Shown here one piece after another: positions 1-9,091 of a stretch of 64,000 nt of DNA (the first letter of the stretch is position 1; every line of letters starts with the position of its first letter). The stretch is from Bordetella genomosp. 12 (GTDB lineage: Bacteria; Pseudomonadota; Gammaproteobacteria; Burkholderiales; Burkholderiaceae_B): contig NZ_NEVU01000002.1 in assembly GCF_002261355.1 (NCBI RefSeq), positions 930,001 through 994,000 on the forward strand, in the 5' to 3' direction. The position numbers and the translations under genes were made by a program. A model generated the notes under the pieces. The model worked only from the letters and a program-made list of their open reading frames with translations, was not told where the DNA came from and made no database searches.

Positions 1-187
1 CCAGGGGGCTGACATGCATGCCGAGCAGGTAAAGTTCGCCATCGCGCACGATGACGTAACTCTCCTTGAGCTGGACGCGGCCGGCACGAATGGCCTTGAC
101 CTCCCAGCCTTGCAGCACGATGCCGGCCTCGTAGCGGTCTTCGATGAAATAGTCGTGCGTGGCCTTGCGATTATCGATAATGCTCAT
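1..187 (-). CDS. smpB: SsrA-binding protein SmpB, N-terminal part (runs off left edge)
   Basis: This is the amino-terminal 62 residues of SmpB, the protein that delivers tmRNA to stalled ribosomes for trans-translation. The translation begins [20 protein letters not shown] and continues with [11 protein letters not shown] and [15 protein letters not shown], which matches the first half of the SmpB oligonucleotide-binding barrel. The carboxy-terminal half and its basic tail lie beyond the window edge. It is transcribed away from ratA, with 65 bases between the start codons. The smpB|ratA divergence is a conserved arrangement in proteobacteria, which supports both calls. Confidence 0.95.
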   Translation of the reverse strand, partial: MSIIDNRKATHDYFIEDRYEAGIVLQGWEVKAIRAGRVQLKESYVIVRDGELYLLGMHVSPL

Positions 188-252
188 AGACGCAATGAAT
201 GGGGCGCGCGATGCCGGTAAAATCCGATCATTCTAGCGATTTGCGATAGGCG

Positions 253-687
253 ATGCACAAAGTACAACGCTCCGTCCTGGTTCCCTACAGCGCGGCCCAG
301 ATGTTCGACCTGGTTGCCGCAGTGGAGAAGTACCCTGAATTCATGCCGTGGTGCGGCGGCACCGAGGTGCAGTCGCGCAGCGAGCACGGCATGCAGGCTT
401 CCGTTCTGATCAGCTTTGCCGGGATGAAGCAGCGTTTTACCACGCGCAACACCCACGACTACCCTAACCGCATCGATCTGGAGCTGGTCGACGGGCCTTT
501 TTCCAGTCTGGTGGGCCATTGGGTGTTCCAGCCGCTGGCCGAGGATGCCTGCAAAGTGCTGTTCACCCTGGAGTACGCGTTTTCCAATCGCGCGCTCGAA
601 ATGGTCGTCGGGCCGGTATTCAACCGCATCGCGACCAGTTTCATCGAGTCGTTCACCAAGCGGGCGCAGCAGGTTTATGGCGAATGA
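253..687 (+). CDS. ratA: RatA-family protein (Coq10/START-like ubiquinone-binding or toxin RatA)
   Basis: A 144-residue START/Bet v1-fold protein. The N-terminus MHKVQRSVLVPYSAAQMFDL, followed by EKYPEFMPWCGG and later GPFSSLVGHWVFQPL, is typical of the RatA/Coq10 family. In E. coli RatA has been described as a toxin that blocks ribosomal subunit association, and the mitochondrial relatives bind ubiquinone. The sequence does not tell which activity applies here. The next gene, rnfH, overlaps its 3' end by 11 bases, which is the usual ratA-rnfH pairing and implies translational coupling. Confidence 0.9.
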   Translation: MHKVQRSVLVPYSAAQMFDLVAAVEKYPEFMPWCGGTEVQSRSEHGMQASVLISFAGMKQRFTTRNTHDYPNRIDLELVDGPFSSLVGHWVFQPLAEDACKVLFTLEYAFSNRALEMVVGPVFNRIATSFIESFTKRAQQVYGE

Positions 688-1009
688 GCTGCGCGTCACC
701 GTCTGCCATGCGCGCGATGACGCCATCTGGCTGCGTGAACTGACGCTGCCTGCGGGTTCGACCCTGGAGGATGCGCTGACCGCCAGCGGATTCCGCCAGG
801 CGTTTCCCGAGGTCGATCCCTGGCAGGAGGGCGTGGGCATCTATGGGCAGCGCGCCCAGGCGCACACGGTGCTTGCCCAGGGCGATCGGGTGGAGATCTA
901 CCGGGCGCTCAGTTTCGATCCCAAAGAATCGCGCCGGCGGCGCGCCGAACATCGGCGCGCAAGGCTGAGCAAAACGGGCGCCCGCCCGCGTCCGGCAGGG
1001 CTGCTCTAG
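677..1009 (+). CDS. rnfH: RnfH-family ubiquitin-like protein
   Basis: A 110-residue protein of the RnfH family (beta-grasp, ubiquitin-like), historically linked to Rnf electron transport or to the RatA toxin-antitoxin pair; its biochemical role is unsettled. The ATG at 677 gives MANELRVTVCHARDDAIWLR, the family N-terminus. A longer in-frame opening begins upstream inside ratA, but it adds residues unlike the family and was not used. The segment DRVEIYRALSFDPKESRRRR near the end is the conserved RnfH motif, followed by a basic tail. It overlaps ratA by 11 bases. Confidence 0.88.
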   Translation: MANELRVTVCHARDDAIWLRELTLPAGSTLEDALTASGFRQAFPEVDPWQEGVGIYGQRAQAHTVLAQGDRVEIYRALSFDPKESRRRRAEHRRARLSKTGARPRPAGLL

Positions 1010-1078
1010 GCCCGGCAGGGCGCCGCCGCGCGCCCGTCCTCTCCGTGTTTCCTCCAGCCTGGCAAGTCTTGCCGGCGA

Positions 1079-1100
1079 TTTACGTTTACGTTAACGTCAT
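1079..1100. promoter_or_regulatory. Putative LiuR-type (MerR family) operator
   Basis: Three ACGT tetramers lie at 1082-1085, 1088-1091 and 1094-1097, exactly six bases apart. The last two form the perfect palindrome ACGTTAACGT. The element sits about 75 bases before the acyl-CoA dehydrogenase start. LiuR, the MerR-family regulator of branched-chain amino acid catabolism in proteobacteria, binds ACGT-rich palindromes, and the operon behind the site is of that type. Assignment to LiuR is an inference from context; the regulator gene is not in the window. Confidence 0.5.
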
Positions 1101-1173
1101 GCCAAGCCGAGGGCACCGGTCTTGCTGACTGGCGCGACCGCAGACGGATCACAACAACTTGAGGAGACAGCCG

Positions 1174-2328
1174 GTGGATCTTGAACTCACCGAGGAGCAG
1201 CGCGCATTTGCTCAGGCCGCGCGCGATTATGCGCAAGGCGAGCTCGCGCCGCATGCGGCGCATTGGGACGCGGAGGGCATTTTCCCGCGCGAGGCCTTTG
1301 CCCGTGCCGGCGAGATGGGGTTTTGCGCCATCTACGCCAGCGAGGACATTGGCGGCTTGGGCCTGCCCCGGCTCGACGCCACGCTGGTATTCGAGGAAAT
1401 GGCCGCCGTGGATCCGTCTACCACGGCGTTTCTGACGATCCACAACATGGCCACCTGGATGGTGGGCAAGTGGGGCAGCGACACGGTGCGCCAGGAGTGG
1501 GGTGAGGCCCTGGCCAGCGGCCGGAAGCTGGCCTCCTATTGCCTGACCGAACCCAATGCGGGCTCGGATGCGGCGTCGCTGGTCACGCGCGCCGAGCGCG
1601 TGGGCGGCGACTTCGTGCTCAATGGCGCCAAGGCTTTCATCTCCGGCGGCGGCGACACGGATTTGCTGGTGGTCATGGCGCGCACCGGCGCGGCGGGCCC
1701 GGCAGGCGTCTCCGCATTCGCGGTGCCGGCCGACGCCGCCGGCATCAGTTACGGCCGCAAGGAAGAGAAAATGGGCTGGAACAGCCAGTCCACCCGGCCC
1801 ATCAGCTTTGAAAACGTGCGCGTGCCGGCGGGCAATCTGCTGGGCGCCGAGGGCGAGGGTTTCAAGATCGCCATGAAGGGCTTGGACGGCGGGCGCATCA
1901 ATATCGGCACCTGCTCGGTGGGTGCGGCGCAGGGCGCGCTGGACGCGGCACGCCGCTACATGGACGAGCGGCGGCAGTTCAATCGCAAGCTGTCGGAGTT
2001 TCAGGCTCTGCAATTCAAGCTGGCCGATATGGCCACCCATCTGGTGGCGGCGCGGCAGATGGTGCGGCTGGCGGCCTGCAAACTGGATAATGGTTCGGCG
2101 GACGCGGGCACCTATTGCGCCATGGCCAAGCGTTTTGCCACCGATATGGGGTTTCAGATCTGCCTGGATGCCCAGCAGATCCACGGCGGGTACGGCTATT
2201 TGCGGGACTACCCGTTGGAGCGCCTGGTGCGCGATACTCGAGTGCACCAGATCCTGGAGGGCACCAACGAGATCATGCGTGTGATCGTGGCCCGCCAGTT
2301 GCTGGAAAAGGGAGCCGACATTCGATGA
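1174..2328 (+). CDS. Acyl-CoA dehydrogenase, probably isobutyryl-CoA dehydrogenase
   Basis: A 384-residue FAD-dependent acyl-CoA dehydrogenase. Family signatures are CLTEPNAGSDAASL (flavin/substrate region), the FNRKLSEFQALQFKLADMA helix, and QIHGGYGYLRDYPLERLVRD with ILEGTNEIMR at the C-terminus. The GTG at 1174 is chosen because GAGGAGA at 1161-1167 is well placed as a ribosome binding site; the TTG at 1159 would precede that site. The next two genes are 3-hydroxyisobutyryl-CoA hydrolase and 3-hydroxyisobutyrate dehydrogenase, so the substrate is inferred to be isobutyryl-CoA from valine. Isovaleryl or short straight-chain substrates cannot be excluded from sequence alone. Confidence 0.88.
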   Translation: MDLELTEEQRAFAQAARDYAQGELAPHAAHWDAEGIFPREAFARAGEMGFCAIYASEDIGGLGLPRLDATLVFEEMAAVDPSTTAFLTIHNMATWMVGKWGSDTVRQEWGEALASGRKLASYCLTEPNAGSDAASLVTRAERVGGDFVLNGAKAFISGGGDTDLLVVMARTGAAGPAGVSAFAVPADAAGISYGRKEEKMGWNSQSTRPISFENVRVPAGNLLGAEGEGFKIAMKGLDGGRINIGTCSVGAAQGALDAARRYMDERRQFNRKLSEFQALQFKLADMATHLVAARQMVRLAACKLDNGSADAGTYCAMAKRFATDMGFQICLDAQQIHGGYGYLRDYPLERLVRDTRVHQILEGTNEIMRVIVARQLLEKGADIR

Positions 2329-3500
2329 GCAACGTTGTCCTGTTTGAAGAGCGGATTGCCGACAATGGCGCGCGGCTGGGCGTGGCCACGCTCAATACGC
2401 CGCAGACGCTCAATGGTCTGTCGCTGGAGATGGTCGACCTGCTGGATGCGCAATTGCGCGCCTGGGCGCGTGATCCGGCGGTGGCCATGGTGATATTGCA
2501 AGGCGCCGGCGGCAAGGCGTTTTGCGCCGGGGGCGACCTGCATGGCCTGTATGCCAGCATGCTCGAGCACAAGGGGCAGGGGCCCTGGGCCAATACCTAT
2601 GCGCGCGATTTTTTCGGGCGCGAATACCGCCTGGATTACCGCATTCACACCTATCCCAAGCCCATTCTCTGCTGGGGCAGCGGCATTGTGATGGGCGGAG
2701 GCGTGGGCCTGATGATGGGCGCCAGCCACCGCGTGGTCAGCGAGACCTCGCGCGTGGCCATGCCCGAAATCACGATCGGCCTGTTTCCGGACGTGGGCGG
2801 CAGCTGGTTGCTTAACCGCATGCCGGGCCGCGCCGGGCTCTTTCTGGCCCTGACCGGCGCCAACTTGAATGCATCGGATGCCATTCATGCGGGGATGGCG
2901 GATTTCCGGCTGGACGCGGGGGATTGGCCGGCATTTTGCGAGGCCTTGCTGCATCAACCCTGGGCCAGCCAGCCCGGCGGTCCCGGCAGCGGCAACCTGG
3001 CGCCTCGGTCGATCAATGACGGCCTGCTGCGCCAGGCGCTGTTGGCGCACGAGCCCGCCGCGCCGCTGGAACCGGGCCCGCTGCGGCAACATGCTTTTCT
3101 GGTCAATAGCGTGTGCGGCAGCAACCGCGTGGACGAGGTCTACGAAGAAATCGCCAGCCTGAAAGACCATGCCGATCCGTGGCTGGCGCGCGCGGCCAAA
3201 ACCCTGCTGGCCGGCGCGCCCGGCTCGGCGCGCCTGGCGTTCACGCTGCTGCAGCGCACGCGCCTGCGTTCCCTGGCCGATGTATTCCGCTGCGAGTATG
3301 TAGCCGCCCTGGCCTGCGTGGCCGAGGGCGATTTCCAAGAGGGGATACGGGCGCTGCTGGTCGACAAGGACAAGCAGCCGCGCTGGGATCCGGCATCGCT
3401 GGCTCAGGCCGACGAGGCCTGGGTGCAGCGCTTTTTCGACGAACCATGGCCCGCGGGTACGCCCCATCCGCTGGCCGATCTGGGACCCGGCTTCGCTTGA
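2325..3500 (+). CDS. 3-hydroxyisobutyryl-CoA hydrolase (enoyl-CoA hydratase/isomerase fold)
   Basis: A 391-residue crotonase-fold protein, longer than ordinary enoyl-CoA hydratases and of the length expected for HIBCH. The oxyanion-hole segments GGKAFCAGGDLHGLY and GSGIVMGGGVGLMMGASHR are clear, as is MPEITIGLFPDVGGSW with the catalytic-type Glu. The HIBCH-like C-terminal extension ends in VQRFFDEPWPAGTPHPLADL. It would release 3-hydroxyisobutyrate from its CoA ester in valine breakdown. The ATG at 2325 overlaps the stop of the preceding dehydrogenase (ATGA); an upstream in-frame opening inside that gene is not the start. Confidence 0.88.
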   Translation: MSNVVLFEERIADNGARLGVATLNTPQTLNGLSLEMVDLLDAQLRAWARDPAVAMVILQGAGGKAFCAGGDLHGLYASMLEHKGQGPWANTYARDFFGREYRLDYRIHTYPKPILCWGSGIVMGGGVGLMMGASHRVVSETSRVAMPEITIGLFPDVGGSWLLNRMPGRAGLFLALTGANLNASDAIHAGMADFRLDAGDWPAFCEALLHQPWASQPGGPGSGNLAPRSINDGLLRQALLAHEPAAPLEPGPLRQHAFLVNSVCGSNRVDEVYEEIASLKDHADPWLARAAKTLLAGAPGSARLAFTLLQRTRLRSLADVFRCEYVAALACVAEGDFQEGIRALLVDKDKQPRWDPASLAQADEAWVQRFFDEPWPAGTPHPLADLGPGFA

Positions 3501-3543
3501 GCCGGCCCTTTCATAACGAAACCACAGGCAGGAGACAGGCATC

Positions 3544-4434
3544 ATGAGCAGCATTGCATTTATCGGTCTGGGCAATATGGGCGCGCCGATGGCGCTGAAT
3601 CTGGTCAAGGCCGGGCATCAGGTCGTGGTCTATGACCTCGTCGCCGAGGCCGTCGGCAAGCTTACCGAGGCGGGCGCGCGCGCCGCTTCCAGCGCGGACG
3701 CCGCCGTCGAAGGCGCCGAGATCGTGATCACCATGCTGCCGGCCAGCAAGCACGTCGAAGGGCTCTATCTGGAGCGGGATCTGCTGGGCAAGATCAAGAC
3801 CGGGGCCCTGGTCATCGACTGCAGCACGATCGCGCCGGATGCGTCGCGCAAGGTGGCCGCGGCCGCGCTGGCGCGCGGGCTGGAGATGGTCGATGCGCCC
3901 GTGTCGGGGGGCACGGGCGGGGCGGTGGCCGGGACGCTGACCTTCATCGTGGGCGGCACGTCGGCCGCGCTCGAGCGCGCCCGTCCCGTGCTGGAGAAAA
4001 TGGGCAAGAACATTTTCCACGCCGGCGAGTCCGGCGCGGGGCAGGTCGCCAAGATCTGCAACAACATGCTCCTGGGCATTCTGATGGCCGGCACCTCGGA
4101 GGCCCTGGCGCTGGGGGTATCCAATGGGCTGGACCCCAAAGTGCTGTCCGACATCATCGCCAAGAGCTCGGGCCGCAATTGGGCCACCGAGCTGTACAAC
4201 CCCTGGCCCGGCGTGATGGAGCATGCGCCGGCTTCCAAGGGCTATGCGGGCGGATTTGGCGTGGACCTGATGCTCAAGGATCTGGGCCTGGCAGCCGAAT
4301 CGGCGCTGGTGTCGCGCGCTTCGATTCCGCTGGGCGAGCTGGCGCGCAACCTGTACAGCCTGCACAGCAACGGCGGCAGCGGCAAGCTGGATTTCTCCAG
4401 CATCGTCAACCTCTACGCCAGCGATCGCGAGTGA
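3544..4434 (+). CDS. mmsB: 3-hydroxyisobutyrate dehydrogenase
   Basis: A 296-residue NAD-dependent beta-hydroxyacid dehydrogenase. The N-terminal dinucleotide signature IAFIGLGNMGAPMALNLVKA, the substrate loop DAPVSGGTGGAVAGTL and the catalytic lysine segment GQVAKICNNMLLG are all present. It oxidises 3-hydroxyisobutyrate to methylmalonate semialdehyde, the step after the preceding hydrolase. GGAGA about eight bases before the ATG is the ribosome binding site. The methylmalonate-semialdehyde dehydrogenase that normally follows is not in this operon and must be elsewhere. Confidence 0.93.
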   Translation: MSSIAFIGLGNMGAPMALNLVKAGHQVVVYDLVAEAVGKLTEAGARAASSADAAVEGAEIVITMLPASKHVEGLYLERDLLGKIKTGALVIDCSTIAPDASRKVAAAALARGLEMVDAPVSGGTGGAVAGTLTFIVGGTSAALERARPVLEKMGKNIFHAGESGAGQVAKICNNMLLGILMAGTSEALALGVSNGLDPKVLSDIIAKSSGRNWATELYNPWPGVMEHAPASKGYAGGFGVDLMLKDLGLAAESALVSRASIPLGELARNLYSLHSNGGSGKLDFSSIVNLYASDRE

Positions 4435-4500
4435 ACCCGCGCCGCACATGATCTCGGCGCACCGGGGACAGGCCAGGGCCGACGCCCCGGGCGCGCCCGC

Positions 4501-4522
4501 CACCGCCCGCTCGCGGGCGGTG
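4501..4522. terminator. Perfect GC-rich hairpin after the valine operon
   Basis: CACCGCCCGC at 4501-4510 pairs perfectly with GCGGGCGGTG at 4513-4522 across a two-base loop. It lies between mmsB and the next plus-strand gene. There is no run of T after it, so it is not a classical intrinsic terminator, but it could pause polymerase or protect the mRNA 3' end. A TATACT at 4534-4539 just after it could be the -10 element of the VIT gene promoter. Confidence 0.4.
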
Positions 4523-4565
4523 CAGTCGCGGTCTATACTCGCCTGGCCCTGAGTCTGGAGTGCGC

Positions 4566-5255
4566 ATGCCCGCTGCCGAACATCATCGTATCTTTCGCGC
4601 CAATTGGCTGCGCGCCGCGGTGCTGGGCGCCAATGACGGCATCGTCTCCACGGCAAGCTTGATCACCGGTGTGGCCGCCGCGCAGGCCTCCCATGCCATG
4701 ATTCTGACTTCCGGCATCGCGGCGCTGGTGGCTGGCGCGTTGTCGATGGCGGCCGGCGAGTACGTCTCGGTTCATTCGCAAGCCGACATCGAGGCGGCCG
4801 ATCTGCGCATCGAGCAGCGCTCGCTCAAGCTCAATTCCGCGCAGGAATTGCAGGAACTCACCCATATCTATATCGAGCGCGGCGTCGAGCCGGGCATGGC
4901 GCAAGCCGTGGCCCAGCAATTGACCCGCCACAACGCGTTGGACGCCCATGCCCGCGACGAGCTGGGTATTTCGCTTTACAACCGGGCGCGGCCCGTGCAG
5001 GCCGCGCTGGCTTCGGCGGCCGCCTTCGCCAGTGGCGCGGCCTTGCCCTTGCTGGTGGCGGCGCTGTCGCCCATGGCGATGTTGATTCCGGCCGTCACGA
5101 GCGCCTCGCTGGTGGGGCTGGCGGTGCTGGGCGCCATCGCCGCCCGGGCCGGCGGCGCGCCCATGGGGCGCGCCGCCTTGCGCGTGACGCTGTTGGGTGC
5201 GGCCGCCATGGCCCTGACGGCAGGGGTGGGGGCGCTGTTCAATGTGTCGGTCTGA
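4566..5255 (+). CDS. VIT/CCC1-family transporter (probable Fe2+/Mn2+)
   Basis: A 229-residue integral membrane protein of the VIT1/CCC1 family. The first transmembrane segment carries the signature LGANDGIVSTASLITGVAAA and the second AGALSMAAGEYVSVHSQADI, both characteristic. The middle is a charged, helical soluble region, and three further hydrophobic helices follow at about 130-225. Relatives move ferrous iron or manganese out of the cytoplasm. The ATG at 4566 follows CTGGAG at 4555-4560; a GTG six bases earlier would bury that site. It is convergent with ygfZ. Confidence 0.88.
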   Translation: MPAAEHHRIFRANWLRAAVLGANDGIVSTASLITGVAAAQASHAMILTSGIAALVAGALSMAAGEYVSVHSQADIEAADLRIEQRSLKLNSAQELQELTHIYIERGVEPGMAQAVAQQLTRHNALDAHARDELGISLYNRARPVQAALASAAAFASGAALPLLVAALSPMAMLIPAVTSASLVGLAVLGAIAARAGGAPMGRAALRVTLLGAAAMALTAGVGALFNVSV

Positions 5256-5273
5256 GCGCGGCGCGGGCCGGCA

Positions 5274-6248
5274 TCAGGCCGGTTCGATGGCGTAGGGCAG
5301 ATCCACCAGGGTGATGGCGGGCCCGTCGGGCGCGCCCAGGCGCAATTGATTGGCCGGCAAGGCGGCCAGGGTGGTCTCGAACAGCAGGCTGGCCGCGTCG
5401 CCGGCGTGCGCGGCGTCGATGACCCGGCCCACCGGCTCGCCCGCCGCCGAGGCGTCGTAGATGTCCACGCCGGCCGCAGGCACGGGCAAGGCCGTGACGC
5501 CGTGCGCCATGCGGCGCTTGACCGTGCCGCGATAGTGGCTGCGGGCGACGACTTCCTGTCCGGGATAACAGCCTTTGGTAAAGCTGACGCCGCCGATCAG
5601 TTCGAGATTGACGGTTTGCGGAATGAACAGATCCTGGGTGGCGGCCGCGATCCACGGCAGGCCGGCGGCCAGATCGGCGGCGCGCCAGCTGTCTTCGTCG
5701 CCCAGGCCGAGCAGGGCAGCCAGGGCCGCGCCGTGGCTGTCGAGCTGCTGGGCGTCGGCGATCCACCACCAGCGCAGACCCGCGCCTGGCGCGGCGATCC
5801 AGGTGCCGCTGGGCAGCTCGGCGCGCGCCCAGGCCGTGCGGGGCAGCTCCCCGCCCGCGGCCTGCGACAGGGCATCGCATTGGGCCGGTTCGGCCATCAC
5901 GCCGGCCACCGCGCGCTCGGCCAGGCTGATCTTGACCTTGGCGCGCAGCACGAACATCGACAGGCGCTTGGCCAGCGCCTCGGCCAGATCGGCACGCACG
6001 AGCGCCTGCACGGCGTCGGCGCCGTCGCGCCACAGGACCAGGGTGGCAAGCAGGCGGCCCTTGGCCGTGCAGTAACCGGCGAAGCGGGCGCCGTCGGCGG
6101 GCAGGCCGGTGACATCCTGCGTCAATTGGCCGTGCAGAAAACTCAGGGCATCGGCGCCGGCGGCAACGAGAACGCGCAGCCCCGGCAGCGGGGCAAAGCG
6201 CGGCGAACCTTCAGGACGGGAGACGATCGAATCGGTCAGTGGGTGCAT
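5274..6248 (-). CDS. ygfZ: YgfZ/GcvT-domain folate-binding protein (Fe-S cluster maintenance)
   Basis: A 324-residue protein related to the glycine cleavage T protein. The family signature KGCYPGQEVVARSHYRG with its conserved cysteine is present in the C-terminal half, and an N-terminal GcvT-like domain contains LSFLHGQLTQDVTGL. YgfZ uses tetrahydrofolate to support iron-sulphur enzyme activity. The start is taken at 6248 (MHPLTDSIV); an in-frame ATG at 6290 would add 14 residues and cannot be ruled out. It is divergent from mltG, the usual neighbourhood in Burkholderiales. Confidence 0.9.
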   Translation of the reverse strand: MHPLTDSIVSRPEGSPRFAPLPGLRVLVAAGADALSFLHGQLTQDVTGLPADGARFAGYCTAKGRLLATLVLWRDGADAVQALVRADLAEALAKRLSMFVLRAKVKISLAERAVAGVMAEPAQCDALSQAAGGELPRTAWARAELPSGTWIAAPGAGLRWWWIADAQQLDSHGAALAALLGLGDEDSWRAADLAAGLPWIAAATQDLFIPQTVNLELIGGVSFTKGCYPGQEVVARSHYRGTVKRRMAHGVTALPVPAAGVDIYDASAAGEPVGRVIDAAHAGDAASLLFETTLAALPANQLRLGAPDGPAITLVDLPYAIEPA

Positions 6249-6380
6249 GACTGAGGCTGGCGTGGCGAGCGGGTTGTGCAAACTTCTCATGATACCCGTG
6301 CGCGGGCGGCGGCTGCGATAAGCCCGCAAGCCCGGCAGGGCCGGCGTGGGGGGCCACGATCCATTAAACTGCGCACTCTT

Positions 6381-7397
6381 ATGAAAAAACGCTTTGGTTT
6401 CTATTTTCTAATGCTCCTGCTGGTGGCGGCGCTGGCCCTTGCCGGCGCGGTGGCGGGCGCTTGGTACTGGATGAACCAGCCCTTGCGGCTGGCATCGGAC
6501 CGGGTCGACTTCGTCGTGGATCCGGGCGCCACGCCGCGCGCGATTGCGCGCGCGCTCAACGCGGCCGGCGTACCCGTCTGGGAGCCGGGCTTTGTCTGGA
6601 TGGCGCGGCTGTCGGAGCGCGACAAGCAGATCAAGGCCGGGGGCTATCAGGCCATCAACGGCGACAGCCCCTGGCTGTTGCTCGAGCGGCTGGCGCGAGG
6701 CGATATGTCGCAGCGGCAGGTGACGTTTCTCGAAGGCTGGACCTTCCGCCAGATCCGCGCGGCGCTGCGCGAGCATCCCGACGTCAAGCAGACCCTGGGC
6801 GAGGTCAGCGATGAAGCCCTGATGGAGCGGCTGGGCGCGGACATCAAGCAACCGGAGGGGATGTTTTTCCCGGACACGTATGTGTTTACGCCCGGCAGCA
6901 CCGATTACGACATCCTGCGCCGCGCCTACCAGGAAGGGCAGCGCGTGCTGGCCTCGGCCTGGCTCAAGCGCGACCCCGATCTGCCCATGGCCACGCCCTA
7001 CGAGGCCTTGATCATGGCCTCCATCATCGAGAAGGAGACCGGCCACGGACCGGAGCGGGCGCGCATCTCCGGCGTGTTCGCCAACCGCTTGCGCCTGGGC
7101 ATGCTGCTGCAGACCGACCCGACCGTGATCTACGGCATGGGCGAGAACTACCAGGGCCGTATCCGCCGGCGCGATCTGCAAGCCGACACGCCCTGGAACA
7201 CCTACACCCGGCCGGGCCTGCCGCCCACGCCGATCGCCGCGGCCGGACGCGCGGCGCTGGATGCCGCCGTCCAGCCGGAAAAACACAAATTCCTCTATTT
7301 CGTCTCCCGCGGTAATGGCACGAGCGAGTTCTCGGCCAATCTGTCGGAGCACAATCGCAATGTATCCCGCTTCATCCTGGGACAAGGGCAGAATTGA
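6381..7397 (+). CDS. mltG: Endolytic murein transglycosylase MltG (YceG-like)
   Basis: A 338-residue inner-membrane protein with one N-terminal transmembrane helix (about residues 6-30) and a periplasmic YceG domain. The catalytic glutamate lies in [19 protein letters not shown], and [13 protein letters not shown] and [17 protein letters not shown] are conserved family motifs. It cleaves nascent peptidoglycan strands and so limits glycan length. The ATG at 6381 gives a short basic lead before the membrane helix, as expected; upstream in-frame codons lack this. Its TGA shares one base with the tmk ATG. Confidence 0.93.
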   Translation: MKKRFGFYFLMLLLVAALALAGAVAGAWYWMNQPLRLASDRVDFVVDPGATPRAIARALNAAGVPVWEPGFVWMARLSERDKQIKAGGYQAINGDSPWLLLERLARGDMSQRQVTFLEGWTFRQIRAALREHPDVKQTLGEVSDEALMERLGADIKQPEGMFFPDTYVFTPGSTDYDILRRAYQEGQRVLASAWLKRDPDLPMATPYEALIMASIIEKETGHGPERARISGVFANRLRLGMLLQTDPTVIYGMGENYQGRIRRRDLQADTPWNTYTRPGLPPTPIAAAGRAALDAAVQPEKHKFLYFVSRGNGTSEFSANLSEHNRNVSRFILGQGQN

Positions 7398-8020
7398 TGA
7401 CAGGACGCTTCATCACGCTGGAAGGTGTGGACGGTGCCGGCAAAAGCAGCCACACCGCCTGGCTGGTCGACACCTTGCGCCAACGCGGGCTGGACGTCGT
7501 GGCCACGCGCGAACCGGGCGGCACGCCGCTGGGCGAGCGCCTGCGCGAACTGGTGCTCAATGAAGACATGGGTCTGGACACCGAGACGCTGATCATGTTT
7601 GCCGCGCGCAGCGAGCATCTGCGCCAGGTGATCGCGCCGGCGCTGGCGCGGGGGGCCTGGGTCGTGTGCGACCGCTACACGGATGCGACCTACGCTTATC
7701 AGGGCGGCGGGCGCGAACTGGGCGCGGCGCGCGTGGCCGAGCTCGAGCAATGGCTGCGGCCGGCGCTGCGGCCCGACCTGACCTGGCTTTTCGATGTGCC
7801 GCTGGCGGTGGCCCGCGCGCGCATGGCCGGTGAGCGCCAGCTCGACCGTTTCGAGCAGGAAGCCGAGGCTTTCTTCGAGCGCACGCGTCAGGCTTACCAC
7901 GCACGCGCGGCCGCCGAACCCGGCCGCATCCACATCATCGATGCCAGCCAGACGCTCGATCAGGTCAGGCTCACCCTGCAGGCCGATCTGCAGCAGTTCG
8001 TGGCGCGGCAACAGGCATGA
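7397..8020 (+). CDS. tmk: Thymidylate kinase
   Basis: A 207-residue dTMP kinase. The P-loop is [15 protein letters not shown] near residue 10, followed by [13 protein letters not shown] and the DR-Y motif in [20 protein letters not shown]. It makes dTDP from dTMP. It overlaps mltG by one base and holB by four, forming the conserved mltG-tmk-holB string, so these genes are almost certainly cotranscribed and translationally coupled. Confidence 0.96.
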   Translation: MTGRFITLEGVDGAGKSSHTAWLVDTLRQRGLDVVATREPGGTPLGERLRELVLNEDMGLDTETLIMFAARSEHLRQVIAPALARGAWVVCDRYTDATYAYQGGGRELGAARVAELEQWLRPALRPDLTWLFDVPLAVARARMAGERQLDRFEQEAEAFFERTRQAYHARAAAEPGRIHIIDASQTLDQVRLTLQADLQQFVARQQA

Positions 8021-9072
8021 GTCTGGCTCAGTTCGCACCCTGGCATCTGGAAACGGCCCGCGCCTGGTTGGGCCAGCGCGAGCGCTTTGCCCATGCCTGG
8101 CTGATTCATGGCACGGCAGGCATCGGCAAGCTGGATTTCGCGGCCGCGGCCGCGGCCAGTCTGCTGTGCGAGGCGCCGCGCCAGGGGCTGGCGTGCGGGG
8201 CCTGTCCCGCCTGCGCCTGGGTCGCTTCGGGCAATCACCCCGATCTGCGCCGCATCCGTCCGGATGCGCTGGCGCTGGAGGAGGGCGCCGAGGCCGCTGA
8301 AGCCGCCGAAGAGGGCGCCGAACCCGCTGCCGGCACGGGCAGCAAGAAAGCCCCTTCCAAGGAGATCCGGATCGATCAGATCCGCAGCCTGGAATCCTGG
8401 TTCAACACCGCGACCCATCGCGGCGGCTGGCGCGTGGCGCTCATCTATCCAGCCCAGGCTCTCAATACGGTGGCGGCCAACGCCTTGCTCAAAGTGCTCG
8501 AAGAGCCGCCTGCCAACACGGTGTTTCTGATGGTGGCCGACGCGCCGGACCGCTTGCTGCCCACCCTGGTGTCGCGCTGCCGCCGTTTGCCGCTGGCGAT
8601 GCCGGATGCAGCCACGGCGCTGGCCTGGCTGCAGGCGCAGGACGTGGCCCAGGCGGCGGACTGGCTGGCCGCCGCCGGGGGCGCCCCGCTGGCCGCGCGC
8701 CGTCTGGCCGCACAGGCCGACAGCCCGGTACCCGCGTGGCTGAGCAGCCTGGCGCAAACCCTGGCAGCCGCACGCGCGACCGACGTCGGCACGCTGGCCG
8801 AAGCGCTGGAGAAATTGCCAGCCGCCGAATGGCTGGACACGCTGCAGCGCTTTTTTACCGATCTGAATCTGGCGGCCCACGGGGCGGCCGTGCGTTACTA
8901 CCCCAGCCTGGCGCAGGCCACGGAGGCGACGGCCCGCCGCGCGCAGCCGGCGCAATTGGCCGAAACCGGCCGCTGGATCACTCGCCAGCGCGCGCTGGCC
9001 GGGCACCCCCTGAATGCCAAACTCTTTGCCCACGCCGCCTTGCAACGCGTGGTGCTATCCTGCCAAGGCTAG
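8017..9072 (+). CDS. holB: DNA polymerase III subunit delta'
   Basis: A 351-residue clamp-loader delta' subunit. The N-terminal AAA-like domain has the degenerate P-loop [11 protein letters not shown] and a zinc-binding cysteine cluster in [38 protein letters not shown] and LVSRCRRL are the conserved sensor and arginine-finger region. Between the zinc module and [12 protein letters not shown] sits an Ala/Glu-rich low-complexity insertion of roughly 25-30 residues (8272-8360) that most delta' subunits lack. It starts with an ATGA overlap on tmk. Confidence 0.93.
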   Translation: MSLAQFAPWHLETARAWLGQRERFAHAWLIHGTAGIGKLDFAAAAAASLLCEAPRQGLACGACPACAWVASGNHPDLRRIRPDALALEEGAEAAEAAEEGAEPAAGTGSKKAPSKEIRIDQIRSLESWFNTATHRGGWRVALIYPAQALNTVAANALLKVLEEPPANTVFLMVADAPDRLLPTLVSRCRRLPLAMPDAATALAWLQAQDVAQAADWLAAAGGAPLAARRLAAQADSPVPAWLSSLAQTLAAARATDVGTLAEALEKLPAAEWLDTLQRFFTDLNLAAHGAAVRYYPSLAQATEATARRAQPAQLAETGRWITRQRALAGHPLNAKLFAHAALQRVVLSCQG

Positions 9073-9091
9073 GCTATCTGCCTGATTCCCC

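Noticed and set aside
3511-4656. A 381-codon minus-strand frame opposite mmsB
   Set aside because: The mmsB frame has full catalytic motifs; the antisense has none.
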